Shown piece after piece: positions 18,542 through 27,473 of a DNA stretch of 64,000 bases. The notes below the pieces were generated by a model. The model was not told the DNA's origin and searched no databases. It saw only the letters and a program-made list of their open reading frames with translations. Source of the DNA: DAISJI01 sp964559835 (GTDB lineage Bacteria > Acidobacteriota > Terriglobia > Terriglobales > Acidobacteriaceae); NCBI GenBank assembly GCA_964559835.1, contig CAZLJE010000027.1:7015-71014 (forward strand), given 5' to 3'. A program made the translations under genes and the position numbers. How positions within the stretch are numbered: position 1 is the stretch's first letter; every line of letters begins with the position of its first letter.

Positions 18542-19594
18542 TCAAGCTATATTGCGCGGAACGTCGGTCGAGGCGCGGACGATGAGTTCGGCCTCGACGG
18601 TGATCTGGTCGGCATGGGTGGCCGTCTTTCCGAACTGAATGCGGTTGAGCACGGTTTCGGCAGCGATCTTTCCCATCTTGCGCAGGGGCTGCCTGACTGT
18701 GGTCAGGCCGGGGTTCTGGAAGGCGGCGGCCTGGATGTCGTCGAAGCCGACTACCGACACATCCTGCGGGACCCGCAAGCCGGTCTCGCGCAGGGCGCGG
18801 ATCGCACCGAGCGCGGAGATGTCGTTGAAGCAAAAAAGCGCGGTGAACGGTTGCGCGCCGGCGAGCAATTTCTGCGTCGCGAAGTATCCGGGTTCCGGCG
18901 TGGGAGAGTCGCCCTCGAGTTGCGCCGTGAGCAGCGAGGATACCGTGATCCCGAGCCTGGCAGCCGCCGCCGTGATCGCGGTCCAGCGCGCCCCGGTGTC
19001 GGAACTGAACTGCTGACCTTTGATAAACGCGATGCGGCGGTGGCCGAGTCCATGGAGGTGTTCCATCGCCATGGCCACCGCGCGCCGGTGATTCAGGACA
19101 ATGTTGGTGACGCCGGGCACGTGCTGGTGTCCGGACACGGCAACCGTGGGCAGCGGGAAACCGTGTTTCATCGGCGTATCGACCGCGACCAGACCTTCGA
19201 CGGCGCGCGACATCAGCAGGCGCGGGTACTCTTCGATCAGGTCGGTGCGGTGCCGATGGCTGACCACAAAATAGAAGTAGCCTTCCTGGAGCAGGTGGTC
19301 TTCGATGCCGCTGAGCACGGTCGCGGCGTATCCCTCGCTGACCTCGGGCACGATAACGCCGATGGTAAAGCTGCGCTGCTTCCGTAACGAGCGGGCGAAG
19401 ATGTTTGGCGTGTAGTTCAGCTCGCGGGCGGCGGCGAGGATGCGCTCCTGGGTCCTGGCTGGAATCGCCGCGGCGGAAGGCGCACCGTTCATCACCACGG
19501 AAACGGTGGCGGGCGATAGGCCGAGATGGTCGGCCACGGTTTGCAGGGTAGCAGGCCCGCGCGCGGCGGACGCGCGTGATTTTCGGGGCGGCAC
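18542..19594 (-). CDS. LacI-family transcriptional regulator
   Basis: A 350-residue repressor. The N-terminal helix-turn-helix and hinge are clear (TLQTVADHLGLSPATVSVVM, then LNYTPNIFARSLRKQRS). The periplasmic-binding-protein-like effector domain follows (IGVIVPEVSEGYAATVLSGI, ALFCFNDISALGAIRAL, VSVVGFDDIQAAAFQNPGLT). It is divergent from the TonB receptor at 19859 and separated from it by a promoter with a LacI-type palindrome at 19712-19727. It therefore likely represses the receptor, GH39 and permease genes until a sugar binds. The effector is presumably a breakdown product of the GH39 substrate; this is inferred. Confidence 0.92.
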   Translation of the reverse strand: MPPRKSRASAARGPATLQTVADHLGLSPATVSVVMNGAPSAAAIPARTQERILAAARELNYTPNIFARSLRKQRSFTIGVIVPEVSEGYAATVLSGIEDHLLQEGYFYFVVSHRHRTDLIEEYPRLLMSRAVEGLVAVDTPMKHGFPLPTVAVSGHQHVPGVTNIVLNHRRAVAMAMEHLHGLGHRRIAFIKGQQFSSDTGARWTAITAAAARLGITVSSLLTAQLEGDSPTPEPGYFATQKLLAGAQPFTALFCFNDISALGAIRALRETGLRVPQDVSVVGFDDIQAAAFQNPGLTTVRQPLRKMGKIAAETVLNRIQFGKTATHADQITVEAELIVRASTDVPRNIA

Positions 19595-19671
19595 CGGCGC
19601 AGTGTGTCACAAACTGCATGGCTCGAACAAGTATCGAATGTTAAAGCCAGCACACTCCTGTGGAAACCTTA

Positions 19672-19700
19672 TTGACACCGTTGCGTGGCACTGATATAAG
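19672..19700 (+). promoter_or_regulatory. Sigma70-type promoter of the GH39 locus
   Basis: A consensus -35 TTGACA at 19672-19677 is followed after 17 bp by TATAAG at 19695-19700, a near-consensus -10. Transcription would start near 19707 and read the TonB receptor at 19859, leaving a ~150-base leader. It is the clearest promoter in the window. The LacI-type palindrome lies just downstream, so repression by blocking initiation or early elongation is expected. Confidence 0.75.
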
Positions 19701-19711
19701 CGGGACGCTCT

Positions 19712-19727
19712 AGTAAATCGTTTTAGT
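19712..19727. promoter_or_regulatory. LacI-type operator
   Basis: AGTAAATC/GTTTTAGT forms a 16-bp imperfect palindrome with six of eight paired positions matching and the central C-G step typical of LacI-family operators. It lies 12 bp after the -10 box of the locus promoter and 118 bp from the ATG of the adjacent lacI-type gene. Binding by that regulator is inferred from position and symmetry. Confidence 0.65.
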
Positions 19728-19858
19728 AACGCACCAAGGTCGGACGGCCCGCGTTGAAGGGCCGACCGATTTTTACTGGATATCCGCGTAGCGGAACCGG
19801 GAATTTGGCAACCGAAATAATCCCAAGAAGCTCGGGAAGGCTTTCGAAGGAGATTTGT

Positions 19859-22800
19859 ATGACTCACGGCAAGCGCTTACTCTTGGTCGTGCTCACGATC
19901 AGCTCTTTGCTATTCCTGTCCACCCTCGCCGAAGCGCAGTACCGCGGCTCATTGCGTGGTGAGGTAACCGATCCGCAGGGCGCCGTCGTTTCCGGCGCGA
20001 CCGTGACGCTGGTCAACACGGCGACCAACCGAACACTCGTCGCCAAGTCTGACGCGAACGGCCTGTACAACTTTAACGGGCTGGAGCCGGCGCCATACAA
20101 ACTGACGATCGATGCGAGCGCGTTCAGGAAGAAGGTCCTCGAGAATGTGCGGATCATCCCCGAGCAACTCAACGCACTCGATGTGCAGCTCGAGATCGGG
20201 CAGGTCCAGGATGCTGTAACGGTTTCCGGGACTACCGAAGCACTGGATACGCAGACCGCGAACGTGAGCGGCACGATCACCGCAAACCAGATCCAGTCGA
20301 TGCCGTCGTTTGGCCGCGACGTCTTCAAACTGGCACAACTCGCGCCGGGCGTGTTCGGCGACGGCTCACAAGCAGGGGGCAACGGCGCCGGTTACGGACT
20401 GCCGGGAATGCAATCCGGTGGCAGCCCAAGTGGCGACAGTGTCGGTAGCGCCGGCATTTTCAAGACCGAAAACGGCGCGCCTGTAGCCTCACTAGGCCAG
20501 CAATACCAAAACAACAACTACATGATCGACGGGATCAGTACGACCAGCCCGGTTTGGGGCGGAGCGAGCGTCATTACGCCATCGGCAGAATCGGTCGAGA
20601 GCGTCAAGGTGGTTTCGAACGCCTACGATGCCGAGCTTGGCCGCTTCAGTGGCGCCCAGGTGCAGGTCACCACCAAGGGTGGTACCAACCAGTACCACGG
20701 TAGTTTGTTTATGACCGCCCACCGCCCCGGCCTGAACGCTTATCAGCGTTTCAACGGACTGAACAATAAGGTCTTGCGCGACAATTTCTTTTCCACCCAG
20801 CTCGGCGGCAGCGTCGGCGGCCCGATCTGGAAGAACAAGATTTTCGCCTTCTTCAACTATGAGACGGTGCGCAGCCCGCAGGCTGCGACGAGTACCCACA
20901 ACCAGTGGTCCGAAACTCCCGCATTTGACAAGCTCGCGCCGTCGGGGAGCATCGCCGCCAAGTACCTGGGTCTGCCGGGTGCGGCGATTAATAATATTGG
21001 CATCAACAACTCGAGGTGCGCCGATATCGGCCTGACCGAGGGCGTGAATTGCAATACGATTCCGGGCCAAGGCTTGGACATCGGTTCGCCCTTGAAGTCC
21101 GCCTTGGGGACGCAGGACCTCGGTTGGGTAAGCGCTACCAATCCAGGCGTCGGTGGCGGCCTCGACGGCGTCGCGGATATCGCCAACTACATCGTTCAGA
21201 GCACCAGCCACTATACGGCCACGCAGTATAACGGCCGCGTGGACGCCGATGTCACCGCCAAGGATCGAATCGGCGGCGCCATCTACTGGGTACCCGAGAA
21301 TAACGATTCACTGAATAATCCGTACCGTGGGTACAACTTCTTCCATCACTCGCAGATCAACGATGCTTTTACCGGCATCTGGAACCACACCTTCTCCCCC
21401 AGCTTCCTCAACGAAGCGCGCGTGAACGCCTCCGGGTACCGGTGGAATGAAATCACATCGAACCCGCAGAACCCGGTTGGGTTGCCTGCAGATAACATCG
21501 GGAACATTGGTAGCATCGTCACCGCGAAATTTGGTCCGAACGTCGGCAGCATTCTGAATGAATGGACCTATGGCTTTAAGGATGTCGCCACGAAAGTTGT
21601 CGGGCGCCACACCGTTAAGTTCGGAGGCGACCTCACGCGGCTCTTCCATCTGCAAAATTGCCCCGGGTGCGGCGTGCCCAGTTACAACTTCTTTAATATC
21701 TGGGACTTCCTCAACGATGCGCCTAAGCAAGAGAACGGGAGCTTCAATCCGACGACGGGCATTCCGACTACTCTTCGTCAGGACCTCCGTTCCGACATCT
21801 GGGGCGTATTCGTCCAAGACGACTTTAAGCTGAGGCGGAACTTGACCCTGAACCTGGGTCTGCGTTGGTCATACTTCGGCCCGCTCTCCTCGAAGCAGGG
21901 CAACATGTACGTGGGCGTCCCGGGAGCCGGAGCGGCTTATCTGACGGGATTGACGGTCCAGAACAAGGGCACTTCCTGGAACGCGCAGAAGAACAACTTC
22001 GGACCGCAGATTGGTTTCGCCTGGAGTCCGTTCAATGACGACAAATTCGTCGTCCGCGGCGGCTATGGCCTGGACTACAACCAGGACCAGATCGCGATCT
22101 CTAACGGAGTCAATGGCAATCCCGGTTTGGTCGTGGGCGGACCGCCAGCCATGCCCCTGCCTTCGTCTGCGAACCCGGGCATTGTCTACGCAATCTCGTC
22201 GGGCCTGAATAACCTCAACGGATACCCGGCAAACCCGAACACGGTTTCGCAGTTCGGGGCCAACGGGTTGCCCACCAAGGGCAGCACCAGTGTGAACATC
22301 TGGCCCAGTACACTGCCGACCCAGAGAACGCACCACTACTCCCTTGAGACCGAGTACGAGCTTGGGCACAACGTGCTCGCAAGCCTGCAGTACCAGGGGA
22401 GCACGTCGCACAACATGTACTTCGCCCAGAACATCAACGCGCTGCCGGCTGTCGAGGGACTTGCGCTCAACCCAGCGATTTCGGGGGGCACTTACTGGTC
22501 CCACATCGGGTACGGCAATTACAACGCATTGACGGCCGACGTGCGGCACCGCTTCTCGCAGCAGTTCATGGCTGACGCCTCATTCACCTGGGCCAAGACT
22601 ATGGATACCGCTTCCGGCCCATACACCACGCCGTACTATCCCTTCAACCCCGACCTGAGCTATGGCCGTTCCGACTACAACGTGGGCAAAGCCTTCAGGC
22701 TTTATGCCATGTGGCAGCCTGTGTTCTTCCACGGCAACAATTTGCTGGAGAAGATTGCCGGCGGCTGGTCGATCAGCGGGATTCTCAACGTGCACGGCGG

Positions 22801-23299
22801 CTTCCCCTGGTCACCTGTGGTCAACACGACGGGCGGGAGCCTCTATTGCAGCACCTGCGGCTATTCCACCCTTTACCCGGTTTATCTGGGTGGCGCCGGA
22901 ACCAGCACGAGCAACGACGCATACAAAACCCCCGCAAACTTTCCCAATGGCAGCCTCGCGTATTTCGCTGCCCCGAACTACACGGCGTACCCGACCGGAT
23001 CTGGGACCGCTCTGCCCCAGCCCGGCATCAGGCGAAACTCGTTCACCGGCCCGGGTTACAAGGATGTCGATATGACCCTGGTCAAGGGATTCGGGCTGCC
23101 GGCGATGCCGGTGCTCGGCGAGAATGCCAGATTCGAGTTTCGCATGGACGCCTACAACGTGTTTAACAACATGAACCTGAACCCAACGAGCATCTCGAAC
23201 AACATCGGCCTTCCCGGCAAGCCGAACGCCAGCTTTGGCAGGGCGACGTCTGGGCTAGCCGCTCGCGTCGTTACACTGGGCGCTCGCTTCAACTTCTAG
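19859..23299 (+). CDS. Oar-like TonB-dependent outer-membrane receptor (GH39 locus)
   Basis: An outer-membrane receptor of 1146 residues. ATG 19859 is chosen: AAGGAG at 19847-19852 is ideally spaced and a signal peptide follows (LLLVVLTISSLLFLSTLAEA). Upstream in-frame codons to 19754 belong to the leader. The domain order is carboxypeptidase-regulatory-like (YRGSLRGEVTDPQGAVVSG, ~26-115), plug-like (FGRDVFKLAQLAPGVFGDG, NNYMIDGISTTSPVWGG) and a large barrel ending in Phe (LGARFNF). It is paralogous in architecture to the receptor at 3412 but only distantly similar. Promoter and operator upstream place it under LacI-type control, with GH39 and a sugar permease downstream. Confidence 0.88.
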   Translation: MTHGKRLLLVVLTISSLLFLSTLAEAQYRGSLRGEVTDPQGAVVSGATVTLVNTATNRTLVAKSDANGLYNFNGLEPAPYKLTIDASAFRKKVLENVRIIPEQLNALDVQLEIGQVQDAVTVSGTTEALDTQTANVSGTITANQIQSMPSFGRDVFKLAQLAPGVFGDGSQAGGNGAGYGLPGMQSGGSPSGDSVGSAGIFKTENGAPVASLGQQYQNNNYMIDGISTTSPVWGGASVITPSAESVESVKVVSNAYDAELGRFSGAQVQVTTKGGTNQYHGSLFMTAHRPGLNAYQRFNGLNNKVLRDNFFSTQLGGSVGGPIWKNKIFAFFNYETVRSPQAATSTHNQWSETPAFDKLAPSGSIAAKYLGLPGAAINNIGINNSRCADIGLTEGVNCNTIPGQGLDIGSPLKSALGTQDLGWVSATNPGVGGGLDGVADIANYIVQSTSHYTATQYNGRVDADVTAKDRIGGAIYWVPENNDSLNNPYRGYNFFHHSQINDAFTGIWNHTFSPSFLNEARVNASGYRWNEITSNPQNPVGLPADNIGNIGSIVTAKFGPNVGSILNEWTYGFKDVATKVVGRHTVKFGGDLTRLFHLQNCPGCGVPSYNFFNIWDFLNDAPKQENGSFNPTTGIPTTLRQDLRSDIWGVFVQDDFKLRRNLTLNLGLRWSYFGPLSSKQGNMYVGVPGAGAAYLTGLTVQNKGTSWNAQKNNFGPQIGFAWSPFNDDKFVVRGGYGLDYNQDQIAISNGVNGNPGLVVGGPPAMPLPSSANPGIVYAISSGLNNLNGYPANPNTVSQFGANGLPTKGSTSVNIWPSTLPTQRTHHYSLETEYELGHNVLASLQYQGSTSHNMYFAQNINALPAVEGLALNPAISGGTYWSHIGYGNYNALTADVRHRFSQQFMADASFTWAKTMDTASGPYTTPYYPFNPDLSYGRSDYNVGKAFRLYAMWQPVFFHGNNLLEKIAGGWSISGILNVHGGFPWSPVVNTTGGSLYCSTCGYSTLYPVYLGGAGTSTSNDAYKTPANFPNGSLAYFAAPNYTAYPTGSGTALPQPGIRRNSFTGPGYKDVDMTLVKGFGLPAMPVLGENARFEFRMDAYNVFNNMNLNPTSISNNIGLPGKPNASFGRATSGLAARVVTLGARFNF

Positions 23300-23470
23300 A
23301 TCGCAACCTCAATGCCGGGGCTGAGCACGCTTAGGGTTCAGCCCCGGCAGGTTTCACAAGCTCAGCTCAATCCGGAGCGAAGGCCCCACAAGATATTCTG
23401 CAAGGTCTTCTTGCTACTTTGCGGTCTGGCATTGGCCGATAGGCTCACTCCTCGCCAATGGAAGGTGGTC

Positions 23471-24979
23471 ATGCGATTTTTCTGTAAGACGGTTGTCCTG
23501 TTGCTGATCTTTGTCACCGTTCATTCTGCGCCCGGCATGGCCCAGACGCCGGCGTCCGAAACCGTGGTCATCGACACCAAAGCCCCGTCGCATCCGTTCC
23601 CGCATTTCTGGGAAGGGATGTTCGGCTCAGGCCGGGCGATCCTCACGCTGCGCGACAGCTACCGCACCGACCTGAAGCAGGTGAAGCAGTCGATCGACTT
23701 CCGCTACGTGCGCTTCCACAATATTTTTCACGATGAAGTCGGCGTATACGACGAGGACAAGCAGGGCAATCCGATCTACAACTTTACTTATGTCGACCAG
23801 ATCTATGACGGTCTGCTGGCCGCCGGTGTGAGGCCATTCGTCGAGATCAGCTTCATGCCGAAGAAGTTGGCGGCGCATGACGCTCCGCATCCGTTCTGGT
23901 ATCACCCGAACGTGGCCCCGCCGAAGGACTGGAACAAGTGGAGCGCGCTCATCGAAGCGTTTGCGCAACACCTCGTTCAGCGCTACGGCGAGGCGGAAGT
24001 GGCGCAGTGGTACTTTGAGGTTTGGAACGAGCCGAACATCGACTTCTGGGCCGGCGATCCGAAGCAGCCCACGTACTTCCAGCTTTATGACACGACGGCG
24101 CGCGCGCTGAAGAAGGTCAGCCAGAAGATCCGAGTCGGTGGACCCGCCACGGCGCAGGCCGCATGGGTGGATGCGTTCCTCCAGCACTGCGCGCAGGAAC
24201 ATGTTCCGGTCGATTTCGCTTCGACACACGTTTACGGCAACGATAAGGCCGAAGACGTCTTTGGAACGCACGAGCGGATTCCGCGCGACAAGATGGTCTG
24301 CCGCGCCGTCAAGAAAGTGCATGACCAGATCGCGGCATCGGCGTGGCCGAAAATGCCGCTGATCTGGAGCGAGTTCAACGCCAGCTACATGAACGAGCCC
24401 GACGTCACCGATTCGACGTACATGGGGCCGTGGATGGCGAGCACTGTCAGCCAGTGCGACGGGCTCGTGGACATCATGAGCTACTGGACGTTCTCCGACG
24501 TGTTCGAAGAACAGGGCGTCGTGAAACAGCCCTTCTATGGCGGGTTTGGACTGATGGCGGAACGCGGCATCCCGAAGCCGGCGTTCCACGTCTTTGCGCT
24601 CCTGCACCGGTTGGGCGACCAGCGCGTTGCGGTCGATTCCGATTCTGTTCTTGCGACTCGCCGGCAGGATGGAACGCTCGTTGTCGCCGTGTGGAATTAC
24701 GCGCCGCCGGGTCCGGACGGAGCGCCACTTACGATGACGCTGCGGTTCACGGGAGTACCGGCCAGCGCGGGCGTGACGATCTCGCGCGTCGATGCGACGC
24801 ATGGCGATGCGCATGCGGCGTACGACAAAATGGACCGGCCCGCCAGTCCCACGCCCAAACAGATCGACGAGTTGCGCCAGGCGGCGCAGCTTCCGGCGCC
24901 TGAACACGCGAAGCTCACCAACGGTTCGCTACAATTGCAAGTACCTTCGCACGGGCTCGCGCTGCTGGAAGTCAAGTGA
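23471..24979 (+). CDS. Secreted GH39 glycosidase (beta-xylosidase-like)
   Basis: A 502-residue secreted glycosidase. ATG 23471 is preferred over upstream in-frame starts because GAAGG precedes it and a signal peptide follows (TVVLLLIFVTVHSAPGMAQ). The family-39 barrel shows the acid/base motif FEVWNEPN with Glu187 and the nucleophile motif LIWSEFNAS with Glu301; RFHNIFHD and THVYGND are further conserved segments. GH39 enzymes are mostly beta-xylosidases or alpha-L-iduronidases. With a TonB receptor upstream and a FucP-like permease downstream, it likely trims a plant or microbial oligosaccharide in the periplasm. The exact substrate cannot be read from sequence. Confidence 0.85.
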   Translation: MRFFCKTVVLLLIFVTVHSAPGMAQTPASETVVIDTKAPSHPFPHFWEGMFGSGRAILTLRDSYRTDLKQVKQSIDFRYVRFHNIFHDEVGVYDEDKQGNPIYNFTYVDQIYDGLLAAGVRPFVEISFMPKKLAAHDAPHPFWYHPNVAPPKDWNKWSALIEAFAQHLVQRYGEAEVAQWYFEVWNEPNIDFWAGDPKQPTYFQLYDTTARALKKVSQKIRVGGPATAQAAWVDAFLQHCAQEHVPVDFASTHVYGNDKAEDVFGTHERIPRDKMVCRAVKKVHDQIAASAWPKMPLIWSEFNASYMNEPDVTDSTYMGPWMASTVSQCDGLVDIMSYWTFSDVFEEQGVVKQPFYGGFGLMAERGIPKPAFHVFALLHRLGDQRVAVDSDSVLATRRQDGTLVVAVWNYAPPGPDGAPLTMTLRFTGVPASAGVTISRVDATHGDAHAAYDKMDRPASPTPKQIDELRQAAQLPAPEHAKLTNGSLQLQVPSHGLALLEVK

Positions 24980-25022
24980 GCCTGCCTGTGCGCTCGAAGG
25001 AATAGCTCAAGGCAGGTACTCA

Positions 25023-26318
25023 GTGGCAAATATTGCACCGGCACAGGAAGCGGGCACTAGCACTTATCAGGGGCAGAATTATTTTCGCCCGCTGGCGATC
25101 GTCACCACCCTGTTCTTCATGTGGGGGTTCCTGACCTGCCTGAATGACATCCTCGTCCCGCACCTGAAATCGATCTTCGACTTGAGCTACGCGGGTGTGA
25201 TGCTGGTGCAGTTTTCGTTTTTCTCCGCATATTTCTTTTTCTCGGTGCCCTGCGCGAAGGTCGTGGACTGGCTCGGATACCAGCGCACGATGGTCGTCGG
25301 GCTGCTCACGATGGCAGCTGGGGCATTCTTGTTCGTGCCTGCGGCGCTGGCGCCTTCATACCCGCTCTTCCTGGCGGCGCTGATGATCCTCGCGGCCGGC
25401 ATCACCGCACTGCAAGTCGCCGCCAATCCGTATGTGATCGTGCTCGGAGATCCCCGGACAGGCTCCAGTCGGCTCAATCTCACGCAAGCCTTCAACTCGC
25501 TCGGAACGACGATCGCGCCGAAAATCGGAGGATTCTTCATTTTAGCGGCGGCTCCTCTCGCTATCGAGGAAGTGCGAAGACTCGCGCCTGCCGCTCTACA
25601 GGCTTATCGGTTGCAGGAGGCCGCCTCTGTAAAGCTGCCGTACATCGTGATCGGCATCGCGCTGATCGTGCTCGCAGTCGTCATCGGGCTTTCGAAGCTG
25701 CCTAAGATCGAGTCGGCGCAACACCACCTGGGCGAGAAAGTGAACGACTCCGTGTGGCGGCATCCCAACCTGGTGTTCGGTGCGATCGGAATCTTCACCT
25801 ATGTCGGCGCGGAGGTGGCGATCGGCAGCTTCCTGGTCAACTACTTCGGCCAGCCCGAGATCGCGAATCTCTCGCCGCGAACGGCCGCAGGTTACGTGTC
25901 GTTCTACTGGGGCGGAGCGATGGTCGGCCGGTTCATCGGGTCGGCGTTGCTGCAGAAGATCAAGACGTCGCGGCTGCTCGCCATCTGCACACTTTGCGCG
26001 GCCGCGCTGGTGACGACGTCCATGCTTACCACCGGCCACATAGCGATGTGGACCATCCTTGCTATCGGCCTGTTCAACTCCATCATGTTCCCCAGCATCT
26101 TCACGCTGGGCGTGGCCGAACTTGGTCCGCTGACCGGCGACGCCTCGGGCATCCTGAACATGGCGATCGTCGGTGGCGCGGTGATCCCGTTGATCCAGGG
26201 CGTTATCGCCGACCACGTGGGTATCCACCACGCGTTCATCCTGCCGGTGATCTGTTACCTGTACATTCTGTTCTACGCCTTGTCGGGGTCGAAGCCGCGG
26301 AGCGCGCGGGCGGCGTAG
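25023..26318 (+). CDS. FucP-like MFS sugar:H+ symporter
   Basis: A 431-residue inner-membrane permease. GTG 25023 is chosen as start (GGCAGG six bases before; the frame upstream overlaps the GH39 gene in an unlikely composition). It matches the fucose/glucose-galactose permease group: FFMWGFLTCLNDILVPHLK in segment 1, GLLTMAAGAFLFVPAA, AANPYVIVLGDP and LTQAFNSLGTTIAP in the first half, then GILNMAIVGGAVIPLIQG in segment 10. It begins 43 bases after the GH39 stop on the same strand, so it probably carries the released monosaccharide into the cell. Confidence 0.87.
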   Translation: MANIAPAQEAGTSTYQGQNYFRPLAIVTTLFFMWGFLTCLNDILVPHLKSIFDLSYAGVMLVQFSFFSAYFFFSVPCAKVVDWLGYQRTMVVGLLTMAAGAFLFVPAALAPSYPLFLAALMILAAGITALQVAANPYVIVLGDPRTGSSRLNLTQAFNSLGTTIAPKIGGFFILAAAPLAIEEVRRLAPAALQAYRLQEAASVKLPYIVIGIALIVLAVVIGLSKLPKIESAQHHLGEKVNDSVWRHPNLVFGAIGIFTYVGAEVAIGSFLVNYFGQPEIANLSPRTAAGYVSFYWGGAMVGRFIGSALLQKIKTSRLLAICTLCAAALVTTSMLTTGHIAMWTILAIGLFNSIMFPSIFTLGVAELGPLTGDASGILNMAIVGGAVIPLIQGVIADHVGIHHAFILPVICYLYILFYALSGSKPRSARAA

Positions 26319-26343
26319 TAGCTTTATCTTTTCCGTAACACGC

Positions 26344-27306
26344 TTACTTCGGAATGCCGGCCAGGAGTTGCTTCGCCCGGACCGCATCGGGTCCATTCGG
26401 CCACTGGTGCAGGTACTGGGTAAGGTCGGCAGCGGCATCGTGGTATTGCCCGGTGTGCAACAGCACGAATGCCCGCACCAGGCGGATCGCCGGAAAGTTC
26501 GGGTTCAATTCCAGCGCCCGGTTGAGCGATGCCAATGACTCGCGCGGCCGTCCCATTCCCGCGTAAGCCTTGCCAAGCTCGTAGTGCAGCTGCCAGGCGT
26601 TAGCCGCGAGCGGGAGCGCGGCTTCCAGTGAGTGTGCCGCGTCTTTGTACTGCTTCGACGAGTTATAGGCCGCGCCCAGGATGATGTGGGCGACCGCGTT
26701 TCCGGAATCCAGCTTTACGGCATGTTCGAGGTCGGTGATGGCGTCGGCGACATGCTGCTGCGTGAGATTGAGCAGCCCGCGGAGTTGATAAGCGGCGCTG
26801 TAGTTGGAATCAATCTTGAGCGCCTCGTCCACACGGCGAGAGGCCTCCTCGAGGTCGTGCTTACGAAGTTTCTCCTGCGCCTTCTCCAGGGCTCTTCGCG
26901 CTTTGTCCGGGACTTTCAGATCAGCAACGGACACCGCGGATCCCGGCGGTACCGGAGTGTTTACTTCGCTCGGGAGACGAAGCACTACGGTCGCGCCCGC
27001 TTCGCCAACAAGAACTTCTTCCGTGGCTTCGATGGTACCCATGTGCGCCGTGACGCGGTAGTGCCCCGGCGAGACGCAGGACATGGTGGCAGCCAAGCCG
27101 AAACCCTGCGCTCCGGCGGACACGCCGGGATCGAGGTTCACAATCTCCAGCGTCGCGCCGTTCACGGGCGCCCCGCTGGAGGTCATGACGCGCGCGGTTA
27201 ACGGAGCGCACGTGTTCGCTTGCCTACCGGGAGCCTGCGTCCGCATTTGAGCAAGGCAGGGGAGCGACAACAACAAAAAACAGAAGATGGACTTTCGACC
27301 CGACAT
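26344..27306 (-). CDS. Secreted TPR protein with N-terminal beta domain
   Basis: A 320-residue exported protein. The signal peptide is short (SIFCFLLLSLPCLAQ). Residues ~30-120 form a carboxypeptidase-regulatory-like beta-sandwich (LTARVMTSSGAPVNGATLEI; HYRVTAHMGTIEATEE). The rest holds about four or five tetratricopeptide repeats (EASRRVDEALKIDSNYSAAY, DLEHAVKLDSGNAVAHIILG, ALPLAANAWQLHYELGKAYA, NRALELNPNFPAIRLVRAFV). TPRs bind proteins, so a scaffold role in the periplasm is likely. No operon partner is evident; a large palindrome lies 102 bp upstream. Confidence 0.72.
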   Translation of the reverse strand: MSGRKSIFCFLLLSLPCLAQMRTQAPGRQANTCAPLTARVMTSSGAPVNGATLEIVNLDPGVSAGAQGFGLAATMSCVSPGHYRVTAHMGTIEATEEVLVGEAGATVVLRLPSEVNTPVPPGSAVSVADLKVPDKARRALEKAQEKLRKHDLEEASRRVDEALKIDSNYSAAYQLRGLLNLTQQHVADAITDLEHAVKLDSGNAVAHIILGAAYNSSKQYKDAAHSLEAALPLAANAWQLHYELGKAYAGMGRPRESLASLNRALELNPNFPAIRLVRAFVLLHTGQYHDAAADLTQYLHQWPNGPDAVRAKQLLAGIPK

Positions 27307-27407
27307 GACTGCACCAGGGAACAGGGGTCTGGGCTGCCAAGTAGTAGGACACCTTTCCGGCCAGTGTCGTTGGGAGTCAAGGTGCGCCAGAGCTGGAATG
27401 CGAGAAC

Positions 27408-27468
27408 GGTGTACGAGCCAGGCTTGCCTGGCGGCACAGTGTCGCCAGGCGAGCCTGGCTCGTACACC
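27408..27468. repeat. 61-bp near-perfect palindrome
   Basis: Two 26-bp arms (27408-27433 and 27443-27468) are complementary at 25 positions, around a nine-base loop. Within each arm GCCAGGC-type words recur. It lies six bases beyond the arginase stop codon. A transcript from either strand would form a very stable hairpin, but no run of U follows, so it is more like a REP-type element than a Rho-independent terminator. Confidence 0.8.
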
Positions 27469-27473
27469 ATCTA

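Noticed and set aside
23312..23470. Upstream extension of the GH39 gene.
   Set aside because: The extra residues precede a normal signal peptide at 23471 and have no export or domain features.
27408..27468. Rho-independent terminator for arginase.
   Set aside because: The stem is far longer than usual and no T-run follows on either side, so it was kept as a repeat only.
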